In this document: positions 1 to 6,763 of the stretch, one piece after another | How positions within the stretch are numbered: position 1 is the stretch's first letter | Layout: each line of letters opens with the position of its first letter | Origin: CAZXCK01 sp964639225 | GTDB taxonomy: Bacteria; Chloroflexota; Anaerolineae; Aggregatilineales; Phototrophicaceae | DNA: 10,505 nucleotides | Assembly (NCBI GenBank): GCA_964639225.1 | Contig: CAZXCK010000140.1 | Span: 1 to 10,505 of the forward strand | Direction: 5' to 3' | Notes under the pieces: model-generated | The model's database searches: none | The model's input: the letters and a program-made list of their open reading frames with translations, nothing else | What the model was told of the DNA's origin: nothing | Made by a program: the position numbers and the translations under genes

Positions 1-54
1 GTGGGGGGGGCGCGAGGCGGTGTGGTGCGCCTTACGAAGTGTGGGCGGGGGCGC

Positions 55-1167
55 TCAGGCGGGGAGTATCACCTGGAAGGTGCTGCCTTGGCCGACTTCG
101 CTCTCGACGGTGATGCTGCCGCCGTGCTGCTCGACGATGCCCTGCACAATGGACAGACCCAGGCCGGTGCCCTCCTCGGCGTAGTAGGCTTCTTCCGGGA
201 TGCGGTAGAATTTTTCGAACAGGCGCGGCACGACGTCCGGGGGGATGCCCAGGCCGGTGTCGGCCACACGCAGCACGATATGGCCGTCTTCCTGCTGCGC
301 GCTGACACTCACCTGACCGCCCGCCGGCGTGTACTTGATGCCGTTGGACACCAGATTCGACAGCACCTGCCCCAGGCGACGCGGGTCGGCGGGGAAGCTC
401 AGGTCGGGCGGGTCCACCTGGCTGGTCAGGGTGATGGGCTTCTGACTGGCCAGCATGTCGAAGGTATCCAGCGTCTCTGCGATGAGGGTGGCGGCGCACA
501 CCGGCTCAATTTTGAGCTTGACGCCGCCCGTCTCCAACTGGCTGATGTCCAGCAGGTCGGATACCAGCATGTTCATTTTGCGGGCAGTGGCCAATACCAT
601 CCCGGCGAAATCAGCAACATCCTCCTGCGACAGTTCATCGGGCCGGGTCATCATATCCGCGTAGCCCATGATGATGTTGATCGGATTCTTGAGGTCGTGC
701 GAGACGGTGTGGATGAGCTGGTCTTTCATACGGCTGAGGGCCAGAATCTGCTGGCGCTGGCGCGACAGGGTAATCTGGCTGCGGACACGGGCCAGCACCT
801 CTTCGATTTTGAAGGGCTTGGTAATGTAATCCACGCCGCCCACCTGAAAGCCGCGCACCTTGTCGGTGACTTCACCCATCGCGCTCACAAAAATCACGGG
901 GATGTCGCGGGTGGATGGGTCCGCCTTGATGTGCTCGCAGACCACATAACCGTCCATTACCGGCATGTTGACATCGAGCAGAATGAGGTCCGGTGGAACC
1001 TCGCGGACTATCGCCAGGGCTTCCTCGCCGCTCTCGGCCAGCACGACCTGGTAGCCCCGGCTCTGCAACATGCTGAGCATGATCTGCCGGTTGGCCTGAA
1101 CATCGTCAACGACCAGAATCTGGCCACTGTCTGCTGTGTGATCTTCCATCGTAGCATCTGCCTTCAT
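55..1167 (-). CDS. Soluble receiver domain-histidine kinase protein
   Basis: This 370-residue protein joins an N-terminal receiver domain to a histidine kinase. In the receiver (about residues 16-132) the acidic pair is D21/D22, the phospho-acceptor is D65 in LILLDVNMPVMDG, and the conserved lysine is K117 in TKPF. A short helical linker leads to the dimerisation domain, with the H-box SHDLKNP and autophosphorylated H157. The ATPase domain follows, with N-box NLVSNGIKYT (N271/N275), G1 box DTGLGIP (303-309), F-box LFEKF and G2 box GTGLGLS (333-339). There is no membrane segment or sensor domain, so it should act in the cytoplasm, probably receiving phosphate or a signal from another kinase. 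The ATG at 1167 is chosen because AGGA lies about 12 bases upstream; an ATG six codons later is possible. No partner regulator is adjacent. Family assignment is firm; the stimulus and target are unknown. Confidence 0.95.
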   Translation of the reverse strand: MKADATMEDHTADSGQILVVDDVQANRQIMLSMLQSRGYQVVLAESGEEALAIVREVPPDLILLDVNMPVMDGYVVCEHIKADPSTRDIPVIFVSAMGEVTDKVRGFQVGGVDYITKPFKIEEVLARVRSQITLSRQRQQILALSRMKDQLIHTVSHDLKNPINIIMGYADMMTRPDELSQEDVADFAGMVLATARKMNMLVSDLLDISQLETGGVKLKIEPVCAATLIAETLDTFDMLASQKPITLTSQVDPPDLSFPADPRRLGQVLSNLVSNGIKYTPAGGQVSVSAQQEDGHIVLRVADTGLGIPPDVVPRLFEKFYRIPEEAYYAEEGTGLGLSIVQGIVEQHGGSITVESEVGQGSTFQVILPA

Positions 1168-1298
1168 GTCGTTAATGTGTCCTGATCGCGTGTTATGTGC
1201 CGGGATATGATGCTCCTGTTTCCAGCTTTATCATAAATTGAAAGTTGCGGTTAGTGAGTAAAGGGTTTGCGAATTAACTATGAAAAAGCGTCTCCGTT

Positions 1299-3227
1299 TC
1301 AGTCATTCGAGACCGGCAGCGCCTGGGCGGTGGTGGCCGTCACCTGGAGCGCATAGACGCCTGGTTCGGTCGTCACCGGCGCAAAGGGCGACACGGCGAT
1401 AACGGCGCGCGTGGTGTCCGGTTCGAGCAGCAGAGTCCAGTCCTCGTCGGTGGGATAGAGCCAGCGCGTCACGGTGACGGCGTCCGGGCTATCGCCGAAC
1501 TGGACCGCCTGCACCCAGGCGTGCTGCGGCAGGCGGTTGTCGATGCGCACCCAGCCCGCCGCGTCCCAGCCGCCGCCGTCGGCCTCAAAATCGCTGTGGT
1601 AGCCGACTGCCGGCAGGCTGACATCGTCGATGGCCAGGCCGGGATAGTTGATGGCGTCGTCGGTTATCATCTCGAAGCGCAGCAGAACCTGGTGGCCGGT
1701 GTAGGCGTCCAGGGCGATCTGCTCGCGGACCCAGCCGCCGGAGCTGCCGGTGTAGCCGGGGCCGTAGGCATTGCCGTGCGGGTCATAATCGGTGGTGTAA
1801 GCGGTCGGCAGGATATCCCAGGTGAGGCCGCCGTCCACACTGGCGGTCAGGTAGGCGTAATCCCAGCCCTCTTCGATGTCGAACCAGGCGCTGTAATGCA
1901 GGCTGGCGCTGTCCAGGTCGCGCAGGTCAAAGGCGCGGGTGAGCGTCATGTTGCTGGCGTCGCCGCGATGGCTGTACCACATCCACTGGCCGCTGGCCGC
2001 GTCGGTGGCAAGCAGGGGCGCGGTGGGCGCCAGCTTCAGCTCGATGTCGAGCGCCGCCGTGTCGTCCAAATCGGTCAGGAGATAGTAATCGGTGGCGTAC
2101 TGGGCCAGCGCGCGGGTATGGCCAGCGCCCGGCCCGCTGTTGTATTCCTGAAGGCGCGGCAGACCGATGCCCGGCAGGCTGTCGTAGCCATAGCGACCGT
2201 CGTCGATGGCGGTGTTCTGGACCAGATTGGCGACCACCCAATCGGCGAAGAATTCATCGGCGCCGGGTTCGTCCAGGGCGCGCAGGGTGTTCTCCACCGA
2301 GAGCAGGCCGTTGGCCTCGTCGAGACTGAGCGCGCGCACAGCGTCCACGCCGTAGCGTTCGTAGAAGTAGGTCACGAACAGGAATCCGCTGCCATAGCTG
2401 GCGGGCATATCAGCGCCTTCGTAGGTGAAGTCGTTGAGCTGGACGTGCGGCATACGCAGGAACGACTGCCCGAAGCTGCGCGCTCCGACATAGCCCAGGT
2501 AGTGCTCGGTGAAGGTGGAAAAGCCCTCGTTGAGCCAGGTGTCCTCGTTGGGGTCCACGTTGGCGCGGATCATATGCTGGAATTCGTGGGCCAGGGTGCC
2601 TTCGAGCGATGCCGGATGCGGCGCGGTGCCGTAGACATCCAGGTTGACGAAGAACATCTCGCGGGCGTTGCTGAAGGGGAAAACAGTCTCCGGGTAGGTG
2701 TGGCGGCGGGCGAAATAGGCGGCGGTACCTGGCCCGACAGCGCGGGCGAAGAGCACATGCAGGCGCGGGTCGCCGTCAACGCCGGGGGCGGCCTCGCTGC
2801 CCCACAGATCGCGGACCGGCTCGTAGATGCGCGTGTCGAAGGCGTCGATCAGCGCCGCCAGCGACTCGTTATCGAGCCGGTCGCCGCGCTGCACCCAGAA
2901 GGCGGCGTGTTCGCCCAGCCCCTGCAGCACAGCGGTCACGGCGAAGGTGCGACTTTCGACATCGTTGGTCACCCAGAACTCGGCGGTATCGTTTACGCTG
3001 AGCACGGGCGGGGTCGATGGCGGCAGCGGCGCGGATTCCAGGCCGCGCAGACGCAGCGCCAGGTCCACCGGGTCGGCGGGGGGAATGACGGCTGCGGCCA
3101 GGGCGTCCAGCGTGGGGTAATCTGGTGTATCGGTCGGCGGCTGGGCCAGCGAGACACTGGCAGACGCGGTGCCCAGGATGGCCGTGCACATGATCCACAG
3201 GGCGGGCAGCAGTAGATGTCGCAGCAT
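1299..3227 (-). CDS. Secreted zinc metalloprotease, immune-inhibitor-A-like C-terminus
   Basis: A 642-residue exported protease. Residues 1-29 form a signal peptide with a hydrophobic core, ending near SLAQ. The catalytic core has HEFQH (H214, E215, H218), followed by WLNEGFS with E234 as likely third zinc ligand. This gluzincin-like arrangement recalls the M30 hyicolysin-type and M6-like peptidases. Residues about 425-540 resemble the MAM-like domain of immune inhibitor A proteins: WFDIEEGWDYAYL, SVDGGLTWD, GSSGGW and AIDDVSLP. A further beta-rich region closes the protein. The frame opens earlier, at 3350, but that start would overlap the upstream PBP gene. The ATG at 3227 directly precedes the signal peptide and has AGAGG about 10 bases upstream. 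It lies 80 bases after the PBP stop, so co-transcription is plausible. The likely role is extracellular protein degradation; the substrate is unknown. The exact peptidase family is uncertain. Confidence 0.88.
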   Translation of the reverse strand: MLRHLLLPALWIMCTAILGTASASVSLAQPPTDTPDYPTLDALAAAVIPPADPVDLALRLRGLESAPLPPSTPPVLSVNDTAEFWVTNDVESRTFAVTAVLQGLGEHAAFWVQRGDRLDNESLAALIDAFDTRIYEPVRDLWGSEAAPGVDGDPRLHVLFARAVGPGTAAYFARRHTYPETVFPFSNAREMFFVNLDVYGTAPHPASLEGTLAHEFQHMIRANVDPNEDTWLNEGFSTFTEHYLGYVGARSFGQSFLRMPHVQLNDFTYEGADMPASYGSGFLFVTYFYERYGVDAVRALSLDEANGLLSVENTLRALDEPGADEFFADWVVANLVQNTAIDDGRYGYDSLPGIGLPRLQEYNSGPGAGHTRALAQYATDYYLLTDLDDTAALDIELKLAPTAPLLATDAASGQWMWYSHRGDASNMTLTRAFDLRDLDSASLHYSAWFDIEEGWDYAYLTASVDGGLTWDILPTAYTTDYDPHGNAYGPGYTGSSGGWVREQIALDAYTGHQVLLRFEMITDDAINYPGLAIDDVSLPAVGYHSDFEADGGGWDAAGWVRIDNRLPQHAWVQAVQFGDSPDAVTVTRWLYPTDEDWTLLLEPDTTRAVIAVSPFAPVTTEPGVYALQVTATTAQALPVSND

Positions 3228-3274
3228 GAGGGTTTGCCTCTTTCGATCGTTTAGCCGGACGATTAACCAGAATT

Positions 3275-3302
3275 GCCGGGGCCGTTTACCAGTGGCCCCG
3301 GC
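3275..3302 (-). terminator. Strong GC hairpin just after the PBP gene
   Basis: Perfect 9-bp inverted repeat (arms GCCGGGGCC at 3275-3283 and GGCCCCGGC at 3294-3302, 10-base loop), starting 5 bases after the PBP stop codon. Read on the minus strand it is followed by AATTCTGG, not a uridine run. It is therefore a weak or Rho-assisted terminator, or a 3'-end stabiliser that would lower expression of the downstream protease gene. Confidence 0.5.
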
Positions 3303-3307
3303 GGCGC

Positions 3308-5515
3308 TCACTGTGCGCGAGGCAGCGGATTGTACGGCTCCTCGTTCCACCAGACGGGGAATGGGGCGCGCGTCTGGCCGAAGTAATCGTCCAGGATGCG
3401 GCGGGCGATGGGCGCGGCGATCTGCGACCCTTCACGCGACTGGTCCACCATGACGACGATGGCGATCTCCGGATCTTCGGCTGGCGCATAGGCGACGAAC
3501 CAGGAATTGGGATAGCGGGCAGTCTCGGCGGTGCCGGTTTTGCCACAGGCGGTGAAGGTGGCATCCACTTCGGTATAGCCGAACTCACCGGCGCTGTAAA
3601 ATCGTCCGTAGGCCGTGCCCAGCGTCGGATGCGAAACCGCGCTGCACATGCCCTCCTGAAGTGTTTCGAGCACGCCGTCGCGGAAATTCCAGGTTTCCAG
3701 CACGGTCGGCTCGGCGGTGAAGGTGATCGGAGCGCCGTCGTAGCCGCCGACCTGCTGCACGAGATACGGCTGGTAGACCGTGCCGCCGTTGGCGACAGCC
3801 GCCGTGACGACCGCCATCTGAATGGGCGGGATGGCGACATCGCCCTGGCCGATCGACTCGTTGATGGCGGCGGTGGCCGAGGACGGCGTGGAGACGCGAC
3901 CGGGAACGCCGGACAGGCCGTCCATGTTGTAGCTGCGGCCCACGCCCATCATGCGGGCGTATTCGGCCAGTTTTTCCGGGCCGCGCTGGTAAAGCCGAGC
4001 GCCGTATTCATAGAAGAAGGGATTACACGAGGCCGCCAGCGCCAGCGCCGGAGTCACCGGACCGGCGGGTTCCATCTCGTCGGCGACGCGCCAATCGGGG
4101 CGGCTGTCGCGGGTGTCGCCCAGGCTGGTGCCGTCCCAGCGCAGCTCGCAGTTGAAGATTTCGTCCGGCTCGATCAGCTCTTCGTTGAGCGCGGCGGCGG
4201 CGGTGATGATCTTAAACACTGAGCCGGGCGCGTACTGCTCCTGGGTGGCGCGGTTGGTCAGGGAGGCGCTCTGGGCCTGTAGCAGCGACTGGCGTACCGC
4301 GTTGGGCGTGGCCGCTTCCGGGTTGAAGGCCGTCGGCTCGAACATGGGATAGCTCACCAGGGCGCGGATAGCGCCGGTGTTGACATCCAGCACGACCGCC
4401 GCCGCGCCAGACGATATACCCGGCGCGCCCCAGTTGCCGCCCGCGTAAGCATAGGCATCATACATGGCCTGAGCGGTGATGAGCTGCAAATCTCGGTCGA
4501 TGGTGAGCGCCACCGGCGCGGGGTCGGTGCCGGAAGCGCCCGCCAGTTCGCGCAGAACCGTGTTGCCCGGCTCCACGATGCGCAGCACGCTCTCCGGCCT
4601 GCCAGCCAGAATTTCCTCATAGGCGCGCTCGACGCCGGCCAGCCCCACCAGATCGCCAGAACCATAACCCTGCGCGATGTAGTCCGCCTCGCTTTCGGCG
4701 GGGATGGGGCCGATGTAGCCGGTCACATGGGCGACGGCGTTGCTTCCGTAATAGATGCGATGCGGGCGGCTGGTGGCGACATCGGTGTTGCCCTGGCCGA
4801 CACCGCAGGCGTTGAACAGACGGTCGCGGTTGGCCTCATAGATTGAGGTTTCGAGTTCCACCAGAAAGAACAGCGTCTCCGGCAGATTTTCGGCCAGACG
4901 CCGTTCAAAGCGCAGCGCGGGCTGGCGGGTGATGTTGGCCAGCAGGGCGACACATTCGTTTTCGCTGGCCATTCGCTGGCGCGCGGTGAAGAGGGCGACG
5001 CTGGTCTGGCCGTCGGCAGCCAGAACCTGGCCGTTGCGGTCGTAGATGCTGCCGCGCCGGCTCTGCTGGGACTGGGGGCGTAGCTGGGCCTCGCCCGCCA
5101 GCGCGTCGAAGATGTCCATCGTGGACCACGCCACACGCCAGCCGTTGGGCGTGTTCATCAGCCGCATGATGCGACCGGCGTCCGTTATCGAGTCGAAGCG
5201 GCTGGAGATGAGCGTCACATCGTAGTATACGGCGGCAGATTCGCCCTGTAGCTGGGTGCGCTGGATGGTGTATTCGACACCGGTGAGCGCCAGCACGTTC
5301 TGCACCTGCTGGTAACGGTTAACAAAAGCCTGCTGCGGCATGGCCTCGCGGCTTGCCTCGTGGATGAGGCTGTACATGCGCTCGTAATCGGCCTGGTTCC
5401 AGGCATCCAGAAAAGCGCCGACCACGTCCTGGGGGGTGTCCTGTGCGTGGACGGGTACGGCGATCATCAACGCCAGCAGCAAAACCAGGGTGAACAGACG
5501 CGCTTGGATCAACAT
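3308..5515 (-). CDS. Penicillin-binding protein, class B-like transpeptidase
   Basis: A 735-residue D,D-transpeptidase that should cross-link peptidoglycan outside the membrane. Residues 1-25 are a signal sequence (hydrophobic core, then VHAQ). Residues about 27-145 look like the NTF2-like/MecA-N N-terminal domain (VVGAFLDAWNQADYERMYSLI). The PBP dimerisation domain starts at IYDRNGQVLA (157-166). The transpeptidase domain carries all three active-site motifs: S432-V-F-K435 in YAPGSVFKII, S496-C-N498, and K659-T-G661 in CGKTGTAE. No transglycosylase domain is present. The overall organisation resembles PbpA/MecA-type proteins. The ATG at 5515 has AGGAA about 10 bases upstream and a good promoter at 5550-5578. 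Six cysteines occur after the signal peptide (188, 237, 456, 497, 624, 657), two of them at catalytic motifs. The exact physiological role (elongation, division or sporulation-like) cannot be told. Confidence 0.95.
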   Translation of the reverse strand: MLIQARLFTLVLLLALMIAVPVHAQDTPQDVVGAFLDAWNQADYERMYSLIHEASREAMPQQAFVNRYQQVQNVLALTGVEYTIQRTQLQGESAAVYYDVTLISSRFDSITDAGRIMRLMNTPNGWRVAWSTMDIFDALAGEAQLRPQSQQSRRGSIYDRNGQVLAADGQTSVALFTARQRMASENECVALLANITRQPALRFERRLAENLPETLFFLVELETSIYEANRDRLFNACGVGQGNTDVATSRPHRIYYGSNAVAHVTGYIGPIPAESEADYIAQGYGSGDLVGLAGVERAYEEILAGRPESVLRIVEPGNTVLRELAGASGTDPAPVALTIDRDLQLITAQAMYDAYAYAGGNWGAPGISSGAAAVVLDVNTGAIRALVSYPMFEPTAFNPEAATPNAVRQSLLQAQSASLTNRATQEQYAPGSVFKIITAAAALNEELIEPDEIFNCELRWDGTSLGDTRDSRPDWRVADEMEPAGPVTPALALAASCNPFFYEYGARLYQRGPEKLAEYARMMGVGRSYNMDGLSGVPGRVSTPSSATAAINESIGQGDVAIPPIQMAVVTAAVANGGTVYQPYLVQQVGGYDGAPITFTAEPTVLETWNFRDGVLETLQEGMCSAVSHPTLGTAYGRFYSAGEFGYTEVDATFTACGKTGTAETARYPNSWFVAYAPAEDPEIAIVVMVDQSREGSQIAAPIARRILDDYFGQTRAPFPVWWNEEPYNPLPRAQ

Positions 5516-5549
5516 ACATCAACGTTCCTGCCTACCATCAAACACCGTT

Positions 5550-5578
5550 ACTATAATCGGCAGGTTGGGCAGCGTCCA
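5550..5578 (-). promoter_or_regulatory. Candidate sigma70-type promoter for the PBP gene
   Basis: Read on the minus strand: -35 TGGACG (5573-5578, 4/6 match to TTGACA), 17-base spacer, -10 TATAGT (5550-5555, 5/6 match). Transcription would start near 5543, giving a leader of about 28 bases before the ATG at 5515. Spacing and position are good; the -35 is only moderate. Confidence 0.5.
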
Positions 5579-5607
5579 GACCGGGCGCATCAGCGTAGAG
5601 AAAGCGA

Positions 5608-5637
5608 AGGACTTCACCCAAGCCCTGGTGAAGTCCT
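5608..5637. repeat. 11-bp perfect hairpin upstream of the PBP promoter
   Basis: Arms AGGACTTCACC (5608-5618) and GGTGAAGTCCT (5627-5637) enclose an 8-base loop. It lies 29 bases upstream of the PBP -35 box. Neither flank has a clear U-run, although the minus-strand downstream side is pyrimidine-rich. It could be a terminator, an operator, or a member of a dispersed hairpin family. The hairpin at 9252-9281 shares the GGACTTC/GAAGTCC stem core. Confidence 0.6.
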
Positions 5638-5740
5638 ATAAGAAGTGAAAGTCTAAGTATGGTTGTGTTGATCCACTCGTGTTCGCAGCACGTTGAGTGA
5701 GGTGAATTGTAGACGAATATACCCGGCCAGCGCCGCCCGT

Positions 5741-5764
5741 CACTAGTGATATTTGTCACAAGTG
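5741..5764. promoter_or_regulatory. CRP/FNR-like palindromic operator
   Basis: A 24-base near-perfect palindrome: arms CACTAGTGA and TCACAAGTG match in 8 of 9 positions around a 6-base centre. The core read on the minus strand is TGTGA-N6-TCACT. It differs in one base from the classical TGTGA-N6-TCACA site of the CRP/FNR superfamily. The right arm contains the -35 box of a candidate rightward promoter, a position expected for repression. The regulator is not in this window. Confidence 0.45.
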
Positions 5765-5782
5765 GCGGATGATGTTTATCAT
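5753..5782 (+). promoter_or_regulatory. Candidate rightward promoter under the palindrome
   Basis: -35 TTGTCA (5753-5758, 5/6 match), 18-base spacer, -10 TATCAT (5777-5782, 5/6 match). Transcription would begin near 5789 and run through four hairpins (5802-5905) toward the MaoC-like gene at 6027. This would give a leader of about 240 bases or a separate small RNA. Confidence 0.45.
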
Positions 5783-5801
5783 GGGGATGATGCGAGGCGG
5801 C

Positions 5802-5905
5802 GGGCGCGCTGTAGCGCGCCCTTACGGATTGGGGCGCTGCCCCAAACCCCGCCACTTTTGAAAAAGTGGACAAAACCTGGGCTTTTTCGGCGCTTTGCGC
5901 CGAAA
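5802..5905. repeat. Cluster of four short hairpins
   Basis: Four consecutive perfect inverted repeats lie within 104 bases. They are GGGCGCGCT/AGCGCGCCC (5802-5821), TTGGGGC/GCCCCAA (5829-5845), CCACTTTT/AAAAGTGG (5852-5869) and TTTCGGCGC/GCGCCGAAA (5885-5905), with loops of 2-3 bases. The compact packing looks like a composite intergenic palindromic (REP-like) element or a structured transcript. No reading frame across it looks coding. Confidence 0.7.
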
Positions 5906-5956
5906 GCAGCAAGAATTCCGTCAAAAGCGGCGGTGTCGTGCGCGCATACGGTGTCG

Positions 5957-5985
5957 TGGAAAGCTGCGCGGCGATGGGATAAAAT
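5957..5985 (+). promoter_or_regulatory. Candidate proximal promoter of the MaoC-like gene
   Basis: -35 TGGAAA (5957-5962, 4/6), 17-base spacer, -10 TAAAAT (5980-5985, 5/6). The predicted start is near 5992, 35 bases before the ATG at 6027. The 10-base direct repeat CGGTGTCGTG (5931-5940 and 5949-5958, 18-base period) abuts and overlaps the -35 box and could bind a regulator. Confidence 0.4.
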
Positions 5986-6026
5986 CGCGCGGCAGACAGT
6001 CACAACAGAAAGCGAGGCATACGCGA

Positions 6027-6500
6027 ATGACCAGCTACCGCAACGATCGCCCGATGGGCCGTTTTTATGAAGAGTTCGAGGTCGGCCAGAAGATGATCAG
6101 CCGGGGGCGGACCATCACTGAGAGCGACATTGTGCAGTTCGGCGCGCTCACCGGCGACTTCAATCCCATGCACTTCGACGCTGACTATATGCAGGGGCAT
6201 ATGCTGGGCCAGCGCGTGGCGCACGGTATGCTCACAGTGAGCTATGCGGTGGGACAGGCGTACCAGCTCGGCTTTATGGAGCAGACGGTGCTGTCATTCC
6301 GGGCCATCGAGATGAAGTTCAGCGCGCCGGTGTACATCGGCGATACGGTGCATGTCGAGCTGACCGTCAAGGAGAAGAAAGACGCGCGCCGCCTGGGTGG
6401 CGGGCTGGTCACGCTGGATGTGCGCATTGTCAACCAGAAGGGCGAGGCTGTGCAGAAGGGCGAATGGCTGGTGCTGATCGCCGCGCGCGGCGAGGACTAA
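6027..6500 (+). CDS. MaoC-like hotdog dehydratase
   Basis: A 157-residue single-hotdog protein of the MaoC/(R)-specific enoyl-CoA hydratase family. These enzymes add water to trans-2-enoyl-CoA or remove it from 3-hydroxyacyl-CoA in the cytoplasm. The hydratase-2 signature is clear in LTGDFNPMHFDADYM, with catalytic D44 and H49, followed by the hotdog helix segment QRVAHGMLTVSYAVG. The length is normal for single-domain members. The ATG at 6027 is preferred over upstream in-frame codons because GAGG (6014-6017) lies 9 bases before it and homology-like sequence begins only at FYEEFEVGQ. It stands alone: no acyl-CoA pathway genes are adjacent, so the substrate cannot be inferred. It may be transcribed from two promoters (5753-5782 and 5957-5985). 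Confidence 0.92.
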   Translation: MTSYRNDRPMGRFYEEFEVGQKMISRGRTITESDIVQFGALTGDFNPMHFDADYMQGHMLGQRVAHGMLTVSYAVGQAYQLGFMEQTVLSFRAIEMKFSAPVYIGDTVHVELTVKEKKDARRLGGGLVTLDVRIVNQKGEAVQKGEWLVLIAARGED

Positions 6501-6503
6501 TGT

Positions 6504-6763
6504 CCGGCTCGAGTGCATCCGAATTTGGGGGCAAACCTGCCTCGCCCAGCGTTAAAACATAAGGACCGGCCCCGCCCAGCGTTAAAACACCGGGCTACAG
6601 TAAGCGTGTCTACTAAAGAGACACAAAAACAGGTTTACGTAACCTACCATGAGGGACACAACCCTTTTAATGGGTTGGCTACCTATAGGCAGCGATTTTG
6701 AACCGCTGGCACTGGCAGCGCGAAAGCTGAAAACCTGCCCCAATTTCCGGATGCACCAGCCGG
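6504..6763. mobile_element. MITE-like element bounded by imperfect inverted repeats
   Basis: The left end (6504-6533) and the reverse complement of the right end (6736-6763) share collinear blocks: CCGGCT, then GTGCATCCG, then an AT-rich block, then GGGGCA. This gives roughly 25 matches over 28-30 positions. The 260-base interval has no transposase or credible reading frame. It starts 3 bases after the MaoC-like gene stop. It contains the 6539-6589 direct repeat and several hairpins. No clear target-site duplication is visible, so it may instead be two inverted copies of one repeat, or a decayed insertion sequence. Confidence 0.5.
6539..6589. repeat. Two 21-base direct repeats, 30-base period
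   Basis: Copies at 6539-6559 and 6569-6589 differ at a single base and share CGCCCAGCGTTAAAACA exactly, separated by 9 bases. The second copy runs on into CCGGGC, which can pair back imperfectly with GCCCAG. The spacer is too short and the copy number too low for a CRISPR array. Confidence 0.8.

Noticed and set aside
1..54. Window start before the kinase gene end
   Set aside because: This is G-rich sequence downstream of the kinase stop with no clear terminator or gene; nothing can be supported.
1..1185. Long plus-strand open frame opposite the receiver-histidine kinase gene
   Set aside because: It lies antisense to a protein with every kinase and receiver motif intact; its translation shows no recognisable domain. 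Long antisense frames are common in GC-rich genes.
1230..1235. -10 box (TATGAT, minus strand) for the receiver-kinase gene
   Set aside because: The hexamer is good, but the best -35 at proper spacing matches only 3 of 6 positions, so the promoter is not supported.
1281..1301. Intrinsic terminator after the metalloprotease
   Set aside because: A short A-rich/T-rich dyad with five Ts exists, but the stem needs bulges and has only two GC pairs. It is too weak to list.
1521..3215. 564-codon plus-strand open frame opposite the metalloprotease
   Set aside because: It is composed of Val/Gly/Ala/Gln-rich sequence mirroring the codons of the opposite strand, without a domain. The minus-strand frame has a signal peptide and an HExxH active site.
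3228..3350. Extended N-terminus of the metalloprotease up to 3350
   Set aside because: It would overlap the PBP gene end and place 41 basic residues before an obvious signal peptide. The ATG at 3227 has a proper ribosome binding site.
5538..5924. 128-codon minus-strand frame in the intergenic region
   Set aside because: It runs through the PBP promoter and the hairpin cluster, has no plausible ribosome binding site context, and looks like translated repeat DNA.
6539..6589. CRISPR array
   Set aside because: There are only two repeats with a 9-base spacer and no cas genes; this does not fit array dimensions.
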